From NCBI RefSeq assembly GCF_002968635.1, contig NZ_PVBN01000014.1, positions 95,618 to 159,617 of the forward strand: 64,000 nucleotides of DNA, given 5' to 3'. The stretch is from Neorhizobium alkalisoli. GTDB lineage: Bacteria; Pseudomonadota; Alphaproteobacteria; Rhizobiales; Rhizobiaceae. The translations under genes were made by a program, and so were the position numbers. Below, one piece after another: positions 1 to 8,315 of the stretch (position 1 is the stretch's first letter; every line of letters begins with the position of its first letter). Below the pieces are notes generated by a model. It made no database searches, was not told where the DNA came from, and was given only the letters and a program-made list of their open reading frames with translations.

Positions 1-780
1 GTCGCCCAGCATGTTGAGACCAAGGACGGCGAGCGCGATGGCAAGGCCCGGCATCAGGGCGAGCCACGGCGCCTGGCCGAGAAAGGTCTGTGAGTCGGCA
101 AGCATCCGCCCCCAGGTCGGTGCCGGCGGCGGCATGCCGAGCCCGAGAAACGAAAGCCCCGCTTCGGTCAGGATTGCAAGCCCGAGCTGGATCGTCACCT
201 GCACGATGATCTGGTTGGAGATATTCGGCAGCACATGGACGCGCGTGATCGTGGCTTTTGATCTTCCCATACCCACAGCCGCGGCCACGTAGTCCCTCGT
301 CCAGATCTGCAGCGCCGCGCTGAGCGTCAGCCGCGCGAAGACCGGCACCATGAAGACGGCTATCGCCACGATGGCGGTGAACCGGCCGGAGCCGATGAAG
401 GCGCCGAGCATCATGGCCGACAGGATCGGCGGCACCGCAAAGATGATGTCGCAGCCGCGCATGACGATCAGCTCGAGCCAGCCGCGCCGCATGGCCACGA
501 CGACGCCGGCCATCGTGCCGATGCTGGCGCCGAGCGCCACCGCAAGAATGGAGGTGGACAGCGAGTTCCAGGCGCCGACCATCAGCGCGGACGCCACGTC
601 GCGGCCGAACTGGTCGGTGCCGAGCAGGCCGAATTCGAGCGGCGCCTTGAGCTTCTGGACGATGTTCATCTTGGTGGGCGGGAACGGCGTCCAGACGAGC
701 GAGAGGAGCGCGACGGAAAACAGCGCAAGCGAGATGAAAAGTCCGATGAGAAAGACGGGACGGCGAAACGCTTTCCTCAT
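1..780 (-). CDS. Dipeptide/oligopeptide ABC transporter permease (DppC-like), 3' end cut by window edge
   Basis: Inner-membrane permease subunit of a peptide/nickel-type ABC importer. The ATG at 780 gives a protein starting MRKAFRRPVFLIG with an N-terminal membrane helix, then the DppC hallmark LLGTDQFGRDV near residue 50 and the coupling-region motif EAGLSFLGLG with PPPAPTWG. About 260 codons are present; the frame is still open at base 1, so the C-terminus is missing. The start overlaps the stop of the upstream permease gene by four bases (ATGA), which implies translational coupling. It belongs with the SBP and permease just upstream. No ATPase genes follow within the window, so the ATPases encoded at 4713-6304 may serve it. 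The family is clear; the substrate is not known. Confidence 0.9.
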   Translation of the reverse strand, partial: MRKAFRRPVFLIGLFISLALFSVALLSLVWTPFPPTKMNIVQKLKAPLEFGLLGTDQFGRDVASALMVGAWNSLSTSILAVALGASIGTMAGVVVAMRRGWLELIVMRGCDIIFAVPPILSAMMLGAFIGSGRFTAIVAIAVFMVPVFARLTLSAALQIWTRDYVAAAVGMGRSKATITRVHVLPNISNQIIVQVTIQLGLAILTEAGLSFLGLGMPPPAPTWGRMLADSQTFLGQAPWLALMPGLAIALAVLGLNMLGD

Positions 781-1727
781 TGGGCACCGGCCCTCAGGCG
801 CGGGTCGATCGCGAGATAGGCGAGATCGACCACGAAATTCATGAGGATCACCAGGCCTGAGAAGAACAGCACGACATCCTGCATCACCACGATATCGCGC
901 TGGGAAAGCGCCTGGTAGGCAAGCCGCCCGAGCCCCGGCAGATTGAAGACGTTCTCCACCAGCACCGCACCGGCAATCAGGAAGGTGAACTGCAGGCCGA
1001 GCATGGTGACGACGGGCACCAGCGCGTTCGGAACCGCATGCCGCCAGATGGCGGTGCCGTCGCTCAGACCCTTGGCGCGGGCAGTGCGGACGAAATCCTC
1101 GTTCATCACTTCGAGCACCGCCGCCCGCGCCACCCGCGTCAGCACGCCGGCCTGCGGCAAGGCAAGCGCCACCGCCGGCAGGACGAGAGCCTCGAGGCCG
1201 GCGAACAACCCTGCATCCCAGCCCGGAAAGCCGCCCGCCGGCATCCAGCCGAGCATGCTGGAAAAGAGAATGATCAGGAGCAGCCCGACCCAGAAAGCTG
1301 GTACGGCGATGCCGATATAGGAAAACAGCCCGGCGACGAAATCGAAGGCGCCGTTGTGACTGCGCGCCGCCTGCACGCCGAGCGGCACGGCGACCAGCAC
1401 GGAAATGACGATTGCGATCAGCGCAAGCGGGATGGTGACGGCGAGCCGCTCGGCAATCAGGCCTGCGACCGGCACCCCATAGGTGTAGGACTGGCCGAGA
1501 TCGCCTCGGAAGACGCCGGCGAGCCAGGCGAGGTACCGTACCGGCAGCGGCTGGTCGAGACCGAGCTGCTTCTGGAGCGCGGCCAGCGTTTCCGGGCTTG
1601 CCGACGTCCCCAGCATGATCGCCGCCGGATCCCCAGGCAAAAGCCCCATCACGGTGAAGATCAGCAGAGAAACCACGAAAAGCGTGACGACGAGGCTAAG
1701 GATGCGCCGGACGAGGATGGAGATCAT
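777..1727 (-). CDS. Dipeptide/oligopeptide ABC transporter permease (DppB-like)
   Basis: First permease of the second peptide-type importer, 316 aa. I chose ATG 1727 (MISILVRRILSLVVTLF) because it begins with the amphipathic segment and first membrane helix typical of DppB. The longer open frame upstream runs through repeat DNA and gives a low-complexity Gly/Pro-rich extension. The GLLPGDPAAIMLG segment near residue 35 and the C-terminal VENVFNLPGLGRL and VDLAYLAIDPRLR motifs are standard for the family. It overlaps the DppC-like gene by four bases. The SBP gene lies 354 bases upstream, separated by an inverted pair of palindromic repeats. Confidence 0.92.
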   Translation of the reverse strand: MISILVRRILSLVVTLFVVSLLIFTVMGLLPGDPAAIMLGTSASPETLAALQKQLGLDQPLPVRYLAWLAGVFRGDLGQSYTYGVPVAGLIAERLAVTIPLALIAIVISVLVAVPLGVQAARSHNGAFDFVAGLFSYIGIAVPAFWVGLLLIILFSSMLGWMPAGGFPGWDAGLFAGLEALVLPAVALALPQAGVLTRVARAAVLEVMNEDFVRTARAKGLSDGTAIWRHAVPNALVPVVTMLGLQFTFLIAGAVLVENVFNLPGLGRLAYQALSQRDIVVMQDVVLFFSGLVILMNFVVDLAYLAIDPRLRAGAQ

Positions 1728-1805
1728 GAACGGCGCACTCCCTGCCGGTTCCCCCCTTGTGGGGGGTGGCGCAGCAGGTTCAATACCCGATAAGCGTGGG
1801 GAACC

Positions 1806-1851
1806 ACCCCCCTCTGCCCTGCCGGGCATCTCCCCCTCAAGGGGGGAGATC
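1806..1851. repeat. Palindromic intergenic repeat, copy A
   Basis: This 46-base unit contains CTGCCCTGCCGGGCAT and a CTCCCCCTCAAGGGGGGAG hairpin. Its exact reverse complement is found at 1961-2006. Elements of this composition are common between genes in Rhizobiales and resemble the RIME class; the class name is inferred from memory of the type, not from a search. Confidence 0.85.
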
Positions 1852-1960
1852 GGTATGCCGTGCCGGTTTCCGCCCCATCCCAGCTTCCGCTGGATAAGTT
1901 CCCTCCCCCCGCCAGCGGCAGGGCGATCATACATGGGGACGAGAGGCGTCGCTTCTTGCC

Positions 1961-2006
1961 GATCTCCCCCCTTGAGGGGGAGATGCCCGGCAGGGCAGAG
2001 GGGGGT
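1961..2006. repeat. Palindromic intergenic repeat, copy B (inverted)
   Basis: This is the exact reverse complement of 1806-1851 over all 46 bases. The two copies could pair in the transcript and form a long stem between the SBP and permease coding regions, which may lower downstream permease expression relative to the SBP. Confidence 0.85.
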
Positions 2007-2081
2007 ATCGCCACTGCGATTTCAGCCATCGCACGGAAAGAGGTTGCCGCTGCCACCCTACTCCAACTCATGATCCAGGCT

Positions 2082-3611
2082 TCACTCTTCCCAATGAACA
2101 TCCGTGAGCACGTTCGACGGGATCGGCTCGTTTTCCCAGAGTCCCTTCACCTTGGCGTTCCAGACGCCGAGTTTGGGCATGACGAAGAGGTAGAGCGCCG
2201 GCACGTCATCGGCGAGAATGGTCTGCGCGTCGCCGTATAGCTTCTCCTGTTCGGCGGGATCCGAGGTCGCCTCCACCTTCTTCAGCACCTCATTGAAGGC
2301 CGGGTTCTTGTAGTTGAAGTAATAGGGATCGCGGGCATAGATATCGATGTCCATCGGCTCGGCATGGGCAACGATGGTCATGTCGTAGTCCGCGGCCTTC
2401 AACACGTCCGCCACCCATTTGGCCGGAAATTCGGTCGTCTCGATATTCATCGTCACGCCGATTTCCGCAAACATCGCCTGCAATATCTGCGAGGAGCGCT
2501 GCGCATAGGCCATCTGTGGCGCCTTGATTGTGAAGGTGAAGCCATCGGGATATCCGGCCTCGGCAAGCAAAGCCTTCGCCTTCTCGGCGTCATAGGGATA
2601 GACGCCGGTCAGGTCCTTGTAGCCGCGGTCGTTCGGCGTGTAGTGGCTGCCGATCGGCGTGCCGTAACCGGACCAGGCGCCTTCCACCACGGTCGCGCGG
2701 TCGACCGCCATCATCAGCGCCTGCCGAACCTTCTTGTCGCTGAACGGCTTGCGCGTATTGTTCATGCCGGCGACCACCTTGAGCTCGGTATTGCCGATCA
2801 CGGTCGCAAGCTTCTTGTCGCCTTCGAAAGACTTGATGAGTTCCGGCGCGCCGAATTCCGGGAAGGCGTCGACATCCCCGGCTTTGAGCGCCGCCGCCTG
2901 AGCCTGCGGGTCGCTGATGAAGCGGAATGCGGCCGTGTCGAGCTTCAGCGACACGGCCTTGTTCCAGTAGTCGGGGTTCTTGGCGAGATCGACCTTCGAT
3001 CCCTTGGCCCAGCTCACGAATTTGAGCGGTCCGGTACCGATCGGCGTCGTCTTGTTCTCTGCCGCCGATCTCGGTTCGACAATGCTGGAGGACGGCCAGC
3101 CGAGCCAGTAGAGCAGGCTGCCGGCGGGTTGCTTGAGCTTCAGGACGAGCGTCGACGCATCCGGCGCTTCGACTGTGTCGATCGACGCGAAATAGCGCTT
3201 CTGCGGATTGACGGAATCGGCGCCTCGAGCCCGGTCGATCGAAAATTTCGCCACGGAGGAATCGAAGGCGACGTCGTTGTGGAATTTGACGCCTTGGCGC
3301 AGCTTGAACGTATAGGTGAGACCGTCCGGGGAGATCTGCCAGCTTTCGGCGAGCTGCGGCTGAACCTTGCCGGCCTTGTCGATCGTCGTCAGGCCTTCGA
3401 AGATGTTCTGCCAGGTCACCTGGCCGATGGCGACCGGTGCGGCGATCGTCGGGTCGAGACCGGCAGGCTCGATCGCCATGCCGACGGTGATTGCCGTCCT
3501 CGGCGCGGCTTCGGCACCCGCACCCGTGAGAAAAAGGCCAGCCGCCAAGGCAAGCCCCAAGGTTGCCCCCTTCAGAATCGTCGCAGAGTTCAAGAACGTC
3601 ATCCTGCCCAT
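2082..3611 (-). CDS. Peptide-type ABC transporter substrate-binding protein (SBP family 5)
   Basis: Periplasmic binding protein, 509 aa, that delivers substrate to the DppB/C-like permeases downstream. ATG 3611 (MGRMTFLNS) is preceded by AAGGGGA at about six bases; an in-frame ATG lies at 3602. The N-terminus is a signal peptide (LGLALAAGLFLTGAGAEA). The mature part opens with ITVGMAIEPAGLDPTIAAP and has the family-5 signature region LAESWQISPDGLTYTFKLR at about residues 85-105. The LysR gene lies 142 bases upstream. Family membership is clear; the ligand (peptide, opine, glycoside, nickel) cannot be told from sequence. Confidence 0.92.
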   Translation of the reverse strand: MGRMTFLNSATILKGATLGLALAAGLFLTGAGAEAAPRTAITVGMAIEPAGLDPTIAAPVAIGQVTWQNIFEGLTTIDKAGKVQPQLAESWQISPDGLTYTFKLRQGVKFHNDVAFDSSVAKFSIDRARGADSVNPQKRYFASIDTVEAPDASTLVLKLKQPAGSLLYWLGWPSSSIVEPRSAAENKTTPIGTGPLKFVSWAKGSKVDLAKNPDYWNKAVSLKLDTAAFRFISDPQAQAAALKAGDVDAFPEFGAPELIKSFEGDKKLATVIGNTELKVVAGMNNTRKPFSDKKVRQALMMAVDRATVVEGAWSGYGTPIGSHYTPNDRGYKDLTGVYPYDAEKAKALLAEAGYPDGFTFTIKAPQMAYAQRSSQILQAMFAEIGVTMNIETTEFPAKWVADVLKAADYDMTIVAHAEPMDIDIYARDPYYFNYKNPAFNEVLKKVEATSDPAEQEKLYGDAQTILADDVPALYLFVMPKLGVWNAKVKGLWENEPIPSNVLTDVHWEE

Positions 3612-3753
3612 CAGTGGTCCCCTTGTGATCGGCGATCCAGCCCCGACGGCACCTGCAGGATCACCATTTAACCGGAGTGTGTCATTTCGCAGGTGCACAC
3701 ACAATGCAGATTTTTGTGTTCTCTGTGTAGCCGAAATCGATACACGAGTGCGT

Positions 3754-4683
3754 TTAGCTCGCCGCTTTCCGGGCCGCCGACTTGCGGTTGTCGGTCCCGC
3801 GCATGAAACCTTCGATGAAGTCGACGAGCTTGCCCGCAGCGAAGGAAAGCTGCCGGTCCGGCGCGACGCAGAGATCGATCGGGGTTCGCACGCCTTTGCT
3901 GGCTGCGATCGGCACGGCAACGAGCTGGCCGGCGTCGATCTCCCGCTGCACGGCAAGCGCCGGCAAGAGCGTTACCGCGGCGCGCCGCAGCACCAGTTCC
4001 TTGAGCATTTCCAGTGCGCCGGTGACGAAGACCGGATCGAGCTCCAGCCCCTCTTTGGAGAATATCTCCTCGAAGGCCTGCCTCGCGCCGAAACTCTTGT
4101 CCGGCAGCGCAAGCGGCATCTGCACGAGATCGCGCAACGTCAATTCCTTGGCACCAGCCGCGGGATGATCGGCCGCCATGATGACGTCATAGGTGATTTC
4201 GGAGCGCAGCCTCACCTTCACGCCGGATATCTTTGGGGCAAAAAGCGTCACGACCAGGTCGGCTTCGGCGGCAGCCAGTGCCTCCACCGCCTCCCGAGCG
4301 CTGGTGATCGCGACCTCGAACCTCAGCTTCGGATATTTCAGGCTGAATTCCGCCAGAACCGGCGCCAGGAGATTGGCGACCGTCGCTCCGTTGGCATAGA
4401 TCACCACCCGTCCGCGCTGAAGGCCCTGCAGGTCGTCGATGAGCCGATGCACATGCTCCAGCTCCCGCAGCGTCCGCCCTGCCCTTGCAGCCAGGAGCTC
4501 GCCGGCGGCCGTCAGCTTGATGCCGCGATTGCTGCGCTCGACGAGCGGCGTCCCGAAATAGTGCTCCAGGTTCTCGATCTGCCGCGAAACTGCGGTGGCT
4601 GCGACGTTGAGGTTCTCCGCCGCCGCCCGCATGGAGTTCGTCCGCACCAGTTCATCGAAATACATAAGCGCGCGAAGCTGCAT
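3754..4683 (-). CDS. LysR-family transcriptional regulator
   Basis: 309 aa. The N-terminal winged HTH (MQLRALMYFDELVRTNSM, then AAAENLNVAATAVSRQIENL) is followed by a periplasmic-binding-like effector domain. It is co-directional with the peptide transporter genes and sits between the ATPase gene (29 bases upstream) and the second SBP gene (142 bases downstream). LysR genes are usually divergent from their targets, so this internal position is unusual. It probably controls one or both transporter halves; the effector is unknown. Confidence 0.9.
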   Translation of the reverse strand: MQLRALMYFDELVRTNSMRAAAENLNVAATAVSRQIENLEHYFGTPLVERSNRGIKLTAAGELLAARAGRTLRELEHVHRLIDDLQGLQRGRVVIYANGATVANLLAPVLAEFSLKYPKLRFEVAITSAREAVEALAAAEADLVVTLFAPKISGVKVRLRSEITYDVIMAADHPAAGAKELTLRDLVQMPLALPDKSFGARQAFEEIFSKEGLELDPVFVTGALEMLKELVLRRAAVTLLPALAVQREIDAGQLVAVPIAASKGVRTPIDLCVAPDRQLSFAAGKLVDFIEGFMRGTDNRKSAARKAAS

Positions 4684-4712
4684 GCGATCCTTGTCCTACG
4701 AAACCTGCCTCT

Positions 4713-5462
4713 TCAGCCTCGGCGGAAACCTTCGCTGGCGACGAGCAGCTGGCGCGTATAATCGGCGGAAAACTCGCGCTTTTCCAGAGCCTCCGCCGGC
4801 ATGGTCTCGACCACCTTGCCGGTCTTCATCACCGCCAGCCGTTCGCACATATGGCTGATGACGCCGAGATCGTGGCTGACCATGACGAAGGTCAGGTTGC
4901 GGTCGCGCCGCGCCTGTTCGAGAAGGTTCAGGATTTCCGCCTGGATCGAGGCGTCGAGCGCCGAGGTCGGCTCGTCGAGGAGCAGGATCTTCGGCTCCAG
5001 GATGAGCGCCCGGGCGATCGCGATGCGCTGCCGCTGGCCGCCGGAAAGCTGGTGCGAATAGCGGAACCGGAAACCCGATCCCAATCCGACCTCGTCGAGC
5101 GCGCGGGTAATCCTCGCCTCGATATTGTCGAAACCATGGATGACGAGCGGTTCCAGCAGCAGGCGGTCCACCGTCTGGCGCGGATGCAGCGAGCCGTAGG
5201 GATCCTGGAAGACCATCTGGACGGTCTGGTAGAATTCCTTGTCGCGCCGCCGCCCGGAATAGGACCGGCCGTTGACGGTCAGCGTGCCCTGAGAAAACGA
5301 CGTCAGGCCGGAAACGGCGCGCAGCAGCGTCGATTTGCCGGAGCCGGATTCGCCGACGATCCCGAAGGACTCGCCCACACCGACATCGAGGCTGACACCG
5401 TCGAGCGCCGGAAAGCCCTCATAGCTGACGAGCATGTCGCGGATGGAAATCGCCGAGGTCAT
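4713..5462 (-). CDS. Peptide-type ABC transporter ATP-binding protein (DppF-like)
   Basis: ATPase subunit, 249 aa. Walker A GESGSGKST lies at residues 37-45, followed by a Q-loop in VFQDPYGSLHPRQTV, the LSGGQRQRIAIARAL signature, Walker B ILLLDEPTSALD and the switch histidine in MVSHDLGVISHMC. ATG 5462 overlaps the stop of the preceding ATPase by four bases (ATGA); a GTG at 5471 would add three residues. It is shorter than typical DppF/OppF (about 320 aa) and ends soon after SADYTRQLLVA, so the usual C-terminal extension is reduced. Confidence 0.92.
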   Translation of the reverse strand: MTSAISIRDMLVSYEGFPALDGVSLDVGVGESFGIVGESGSGKSTLLRAVSGLTSFSQGTLTVNGRSYSGRRRDKEFYQTVQMVFQDPYGSLHPRQTVDRLLLEPLVIHGFDNIEARITRALDEVGLGSGFRFRYSHQLSGGQRQRIAIARALILEPKILLLDEPTSALDASIQAEILNLLEQARRDRNLTFVMVSHDLGVISHMCERLAVMKTGKVVETMPAEALEKREFSADYTRQLLVASEGFRRG

Positions 5463-6304
5463 AGCGCCCACTCCCGCTTGCGGTCGAGCACCGGCAGCGG
5501 ATGCCGGTCGGTGCCGATGGTCGGCAGGCAGTTCAAAAGCCCGCGCGTATAGGGATGCTGCGCCCCAGCAAGATCGGCCGAGGGCAGTTCCTCCACGATC
5601 TTGCCCGCATACATGACGATGACCCGGTCGCAGAAGGAGGAAACCAGCCTCAGATCGTGGGAGATGAAGATCAGCCCCATGCCGCGCTCGGCCACCAGCT
5701 TGTCGAGGATCGACAGGACTTCGAGCTGCACGGTAACGTCCAGCGCCGATGTCGGCTCGTCGGCGATCAGCAGCTCCGGGCCGCAGACCAGCATCATGGC
5801 GATCATCGCACGCTGACCCATGCCGCCGGAAACCTCGTGCGGATAAAGGTCGAACACCCGTTCCGGATCGCGGATCTGCACCGCCTCCAGCATGGCGAGC
5901 GCCCTGCTCTTGGCTTCCGCCGTGCTTATCTTCTCGTGGGTCTTCAGAGTTTCGACGATCTGCCGGCCGATCGTGGACACCGGGTTGAGCGAATATTTCG
6001 GATCCTGCAGGATCATCGCGATCCGCTTGCCCCGGAGCGCCCGGCGTTCGGACTTCGGCATGGCCAGAAGATCCCGATCCCCGAACGCGAGCTTCTTTGC
6101 GGTGATCTTTGCGTGGCCCGGCGTCAGCCCCATGATGGCGCGCCCGGTCTGCGATTTTCCGGAGCCGGATTCGCCGACGATGCCGAGCCTTTCCTTGCCG
6201 AGCGCGAAGGAAACCCCGCGCACCGCGTTCACTTCGCCGGTGCGGGTCGGGAAGGTGACGCGCAGATCCTCGACAGTCAGGAGCGGGCTGGTTGATACGG
6301 TCAT
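5459..6304 (-). CDS. Peptide-type ABC transporter ATP-binding protein (DppD-like)
   Basis: ATPase subunit, 281 aa, partner of the DppF-like protein. Walker A is GESGSGKSQTGR, the Q-loop is in MILQDPKYSLNPVSTIG, the signature is a variant VSGGMGQRAMIAMML, Walker B is LLIADEPTSALDVTVQ, and QHPYTRGLLNCLP is the typical C-terminal tail. ATG 6304 overlaps the DppC-like stop by four bases. The order permease-permease-ATPase-ATPase matches dpp/opp operons. Confidence 0.92.
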   Translation of the reverse strand: MTVSTSPLLTVEDLRVTFPTRTGEVNAVRGVSFALGKERLGIVGESGSGKSQTGRAIMGLTPGHAKITAKKLAFGDRDLLAMPKSERRALRGKRIAMILQDPKYSLNPVSTIGRQIVETLKTHEKISTAEAKSRALAMLEAVQIRDPERVFDLYPHEVSGGMGQRAMIAMMLVCGPELLIADEPTSALDVTVQLEVLSILDKLVAERGMGLIFISHDLRLVSSFCDRVIVMYAGKIVEELPSADLAGAQHPYTRGLLNCLPTIGTDRHPLPVLDRKREWAL

Positions 6305-7233
6305 TGGCCGGCCTCCTTCGGGTCGAGCGCGTCGCGCAAGCCGTCGCCCAAAAGGTTGAACCCGAGGCTGACGATCAGGATCGCGAAGCCCGGCATGGCC
6401 GCAACCCACCACTGGTCGAGGATGAAGCGGCGGCCGGAGGCGATCATCGCGCCCCATTCGGGAAGCGGCGGCTGCGCGCCGAGCCCGAGGAAGCCGAGGC
6501 CCGCGGCGATCAGGATGATGCCCGCCATGTCGAGCGTCACGCGCACGATCAACGACGAGACGCAGAGCGGCATGACGTGACGCAGAACGATGCGGAAAGG
6601 CGACGCACCCATCAGCTTCACCGCCGCGATGAACTCGGAATGGCGGAAGGTCAGCGTTTCGGCGCGGGCGATGCGGGCATAGGGCGGCCAGGAGGTGACG
6701 GCGATTGCGAGGATCGCGTTTTCGATGCCGGGGCCGAGGGCCGCCACCAGCGCAAGCGCCAGCACGAGTTTCGGGAATGCGAGGAAGATATCGGTGATGC
6801 GCATCAGCACCGCGTCGATCCAGCCGCCGGCGTAACCGGAAACCGTTCCGACGATCAGCCCGATCGGCGCCGCGATGACCGCCACCAGCACGACGACGAG
6901 CAATGTCAGCCGGGAGCCATAGATGAGACGCGAGAGGATGTCGCGGCCCTGGTCGTCCGTCCCGAGCAGATAACCTGCCGTTCCCGGCGGCAGCAGGCGT
7001 GCATTGCGCAGGTCCCCCTGAACCGGATTGTGGGGCGCCAGGACGTCGGCAAAGGCGGCGACTACCAGAAGCAGGATGAGGATGGCGAGACCGACGAGCG
7101 CCAGGCGGTTTTCCGCAAACCGACGCCAGACGATATAGGCACGCCCGAGCCGCGCCTGCCTGCGAGACGTCGGACGGTCGGACAGCAGCCATTCGCGGCT
7201 ATAGGGTCTTGTTTCAGGTTCCGCGATGCTCAT
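6301..7233 (-). CDS. Dipeptide/oligopeptide ABC transporter permease (DppC-like)
   Basis: Inner-membrane permease, 310 aa. A cytoplasmic N-terminus precedes the first helix (LALVGLAILILLLVVAAFADV), followed by HNPVQGDL, the DppC motif LLGTDDQGRDILSRLIYG, and the coupling motif AAGLGFLGLGAQPPLPEWG. It overlaps its neighbours by four bases on both sides. This is the permease of the complete importer in the 4.7-9.9 kb operon. Confidence 0.93.
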   Translation of the reverse strand: MSIAEPETRPYSREWLLSDRPTSRRQARLGRAYIVWRRFAENRLALVGLAILILLLVVAAFADVLAPHNPVQGDLRNARLLPPGTAGYLLGTDDQGRDILSRLIYGSRLTLLVVVLVAVIAAPIGLIVGTVSGYAGGWIDAVLMRITDIFLAFPKLVLALALVAALGPGIENAILAIAVTSWPPYARIARAETLTFRHSEFIAAVKLMGASPFRIVLRHVMPLCVSSLIVRVTLDMAGIILIAAGLGFLGLGAQPPLPEWGAMIASGRRFILDQWWVAAMPGFAILIVSLGFNLLGDGLRDALDPKEAGQ

Positions 7234-8297
7234 CGGTTGCGCGTCCTCGGGTCAAGCGTGCGATAGAGGAGATCGGAGAAGATGTTGATGCCGACGAAGA
7301 CCGAACCGATGATCAGCGTGCCGCCGAGCACCGCGTTCATGTCTGCGTTCTGCAGCGAATTGGTGATGTAGAGCCCGAGCCCCGGCCAGGAGAAGATGGT
7401 CTCGGTCAGCACGGAGCCCTCCAGCAGGTTGGCGTAGGAAAGGGCGATCACCGTCACCAGCGGCACGGCCGCGTTTCGCAGCGCGTGGAACCAGATGATG
7501 CGGGCCTCCGAAAGCCCCTTCGCCCTCGCCGCCACGATATACTCCTGCGAAAGCTCGTTCAGCATGAAGGAACGGGTCATGCGGCTGATATAGGCGAGCG
7601 AGAAATAACCGAGCAGCGAACCGGGCAGCGCGATGTGGCGGAAGAGATCCCAGACCACGTCCCATTGGCCCTGCATCGCGGCGTCGAGCAGATAGAAATT
7701 GGTGACCGGCGTGAAGCTGTATTCATAGACGATGTCGACGCGGCCGGGATAGGCGGCCCAGCGCAACTGTGCGTAAAAGAGCACGAGCGACAGCAGCCCC
7801 AGCCAGAAGATCGGCACCGAGTATCCGATCAACCCGATCACCCGCACGACTTGGTCGGCAATGCTGCCGCGCTTGACGGCCGCGAGCACGCCGAGCGGAA
7901 CCCCGATGAAGGCTCCGAGCAGCGTTCCGATCGTCGCAAGCTCAATCGTCGCGGGAAAGACGCGCTTGATATCCTCCAGCACCGGATTGGTGGTCAGGAC
8001 GGAGGTGCCGAAATCGCCGGAGAGAGCCTGCTTCACATAGATGTAGAACTGCTCGTAGAGTGGCAGGTGAAGCCCGAGCTCCAGCCGCACGCGCTCGACC
8101 ACATGGGCGGGCGCGCGATCACCGACGATCGCCAGCACCGGATCGATGGGCACGACGCGGCCGATGAAGAACGTAACCAAGAGGAGTCCGAAGACGGTGG
8201 TAACCACCGTCACCGCAAAACGCAGCACGGAGGCCAAGGCGGACGAAGCACGGCGCCGATTGCGCCGTGTCGCCACGCTTGTTTCTGGAAGGGTCAA
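7230..8297 (-). CDS. Dipeptide/oligopeptide ABC transporter permease (DppB-like)
   Basis: Inner-membrane permease, 355 aa, with an Arg-rich N-terminus before the first helix and the DppB signatures TVFGLLLVTFFIGRVVPIDP, VVRVIGLIGYSVPIFWLG and LTETIFSWPGLGLYI, ending YRTLDPRTRNR. It lies 18 bases after the SBP gene and overlaps the DppC-like gene by four bases. It is longer than its paralogue at 777-1727 because of an inserted segment near the middle (about residues 180-215). Confidence 0.93.
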   Translation of the reverse strand: MTLPETSVATRRNRRRASSALASVLRFAVTVVTTVFGLLLVTFFIGRVVPIDPVLAIVGDRAPAHVVERVRLELGLHLPLYEQFYIYVKQALSGDFGTSVLTTNPVLEDIKRVFPATIELATIGTLLGAFIGVPLGVLAAVKRGSIADQVVRVIGLIGYSVPIFWLGLLSLVLFYAQLRWAAYPGRVDIVYEYSFTPVTNFYLLDAAMQGQWDVVWDLFRHIALPGSLLGYFSLAYISRMTRSFMLNELSQEYIVAARAKGLSEARIIWFHALRNAAVPLVTVIALSYANLLEGSVLTETIFSWPGLGLYITNSLQNADMNAVLGGTLIIGSVFVGINIFSDLLYRTLDPRTRNR

Positions 8298-8315
8298 TGA
8301 ACTGGCCTTCCGGGC

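Larger units (their letters stand above)
1728..2081. other. 354-base gene-free interval holding inverted repeats
   Basis: No credible gene is visible between the SBP and permease genes. The interval is dominated by two inverted 46-base repeats (listed separately) and a related half-element near 1747-1775 (CCCCCCTTGTGGGGGG core). Short open frames here translate the repeats and have no family resemblance. Confidence 0.7.
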
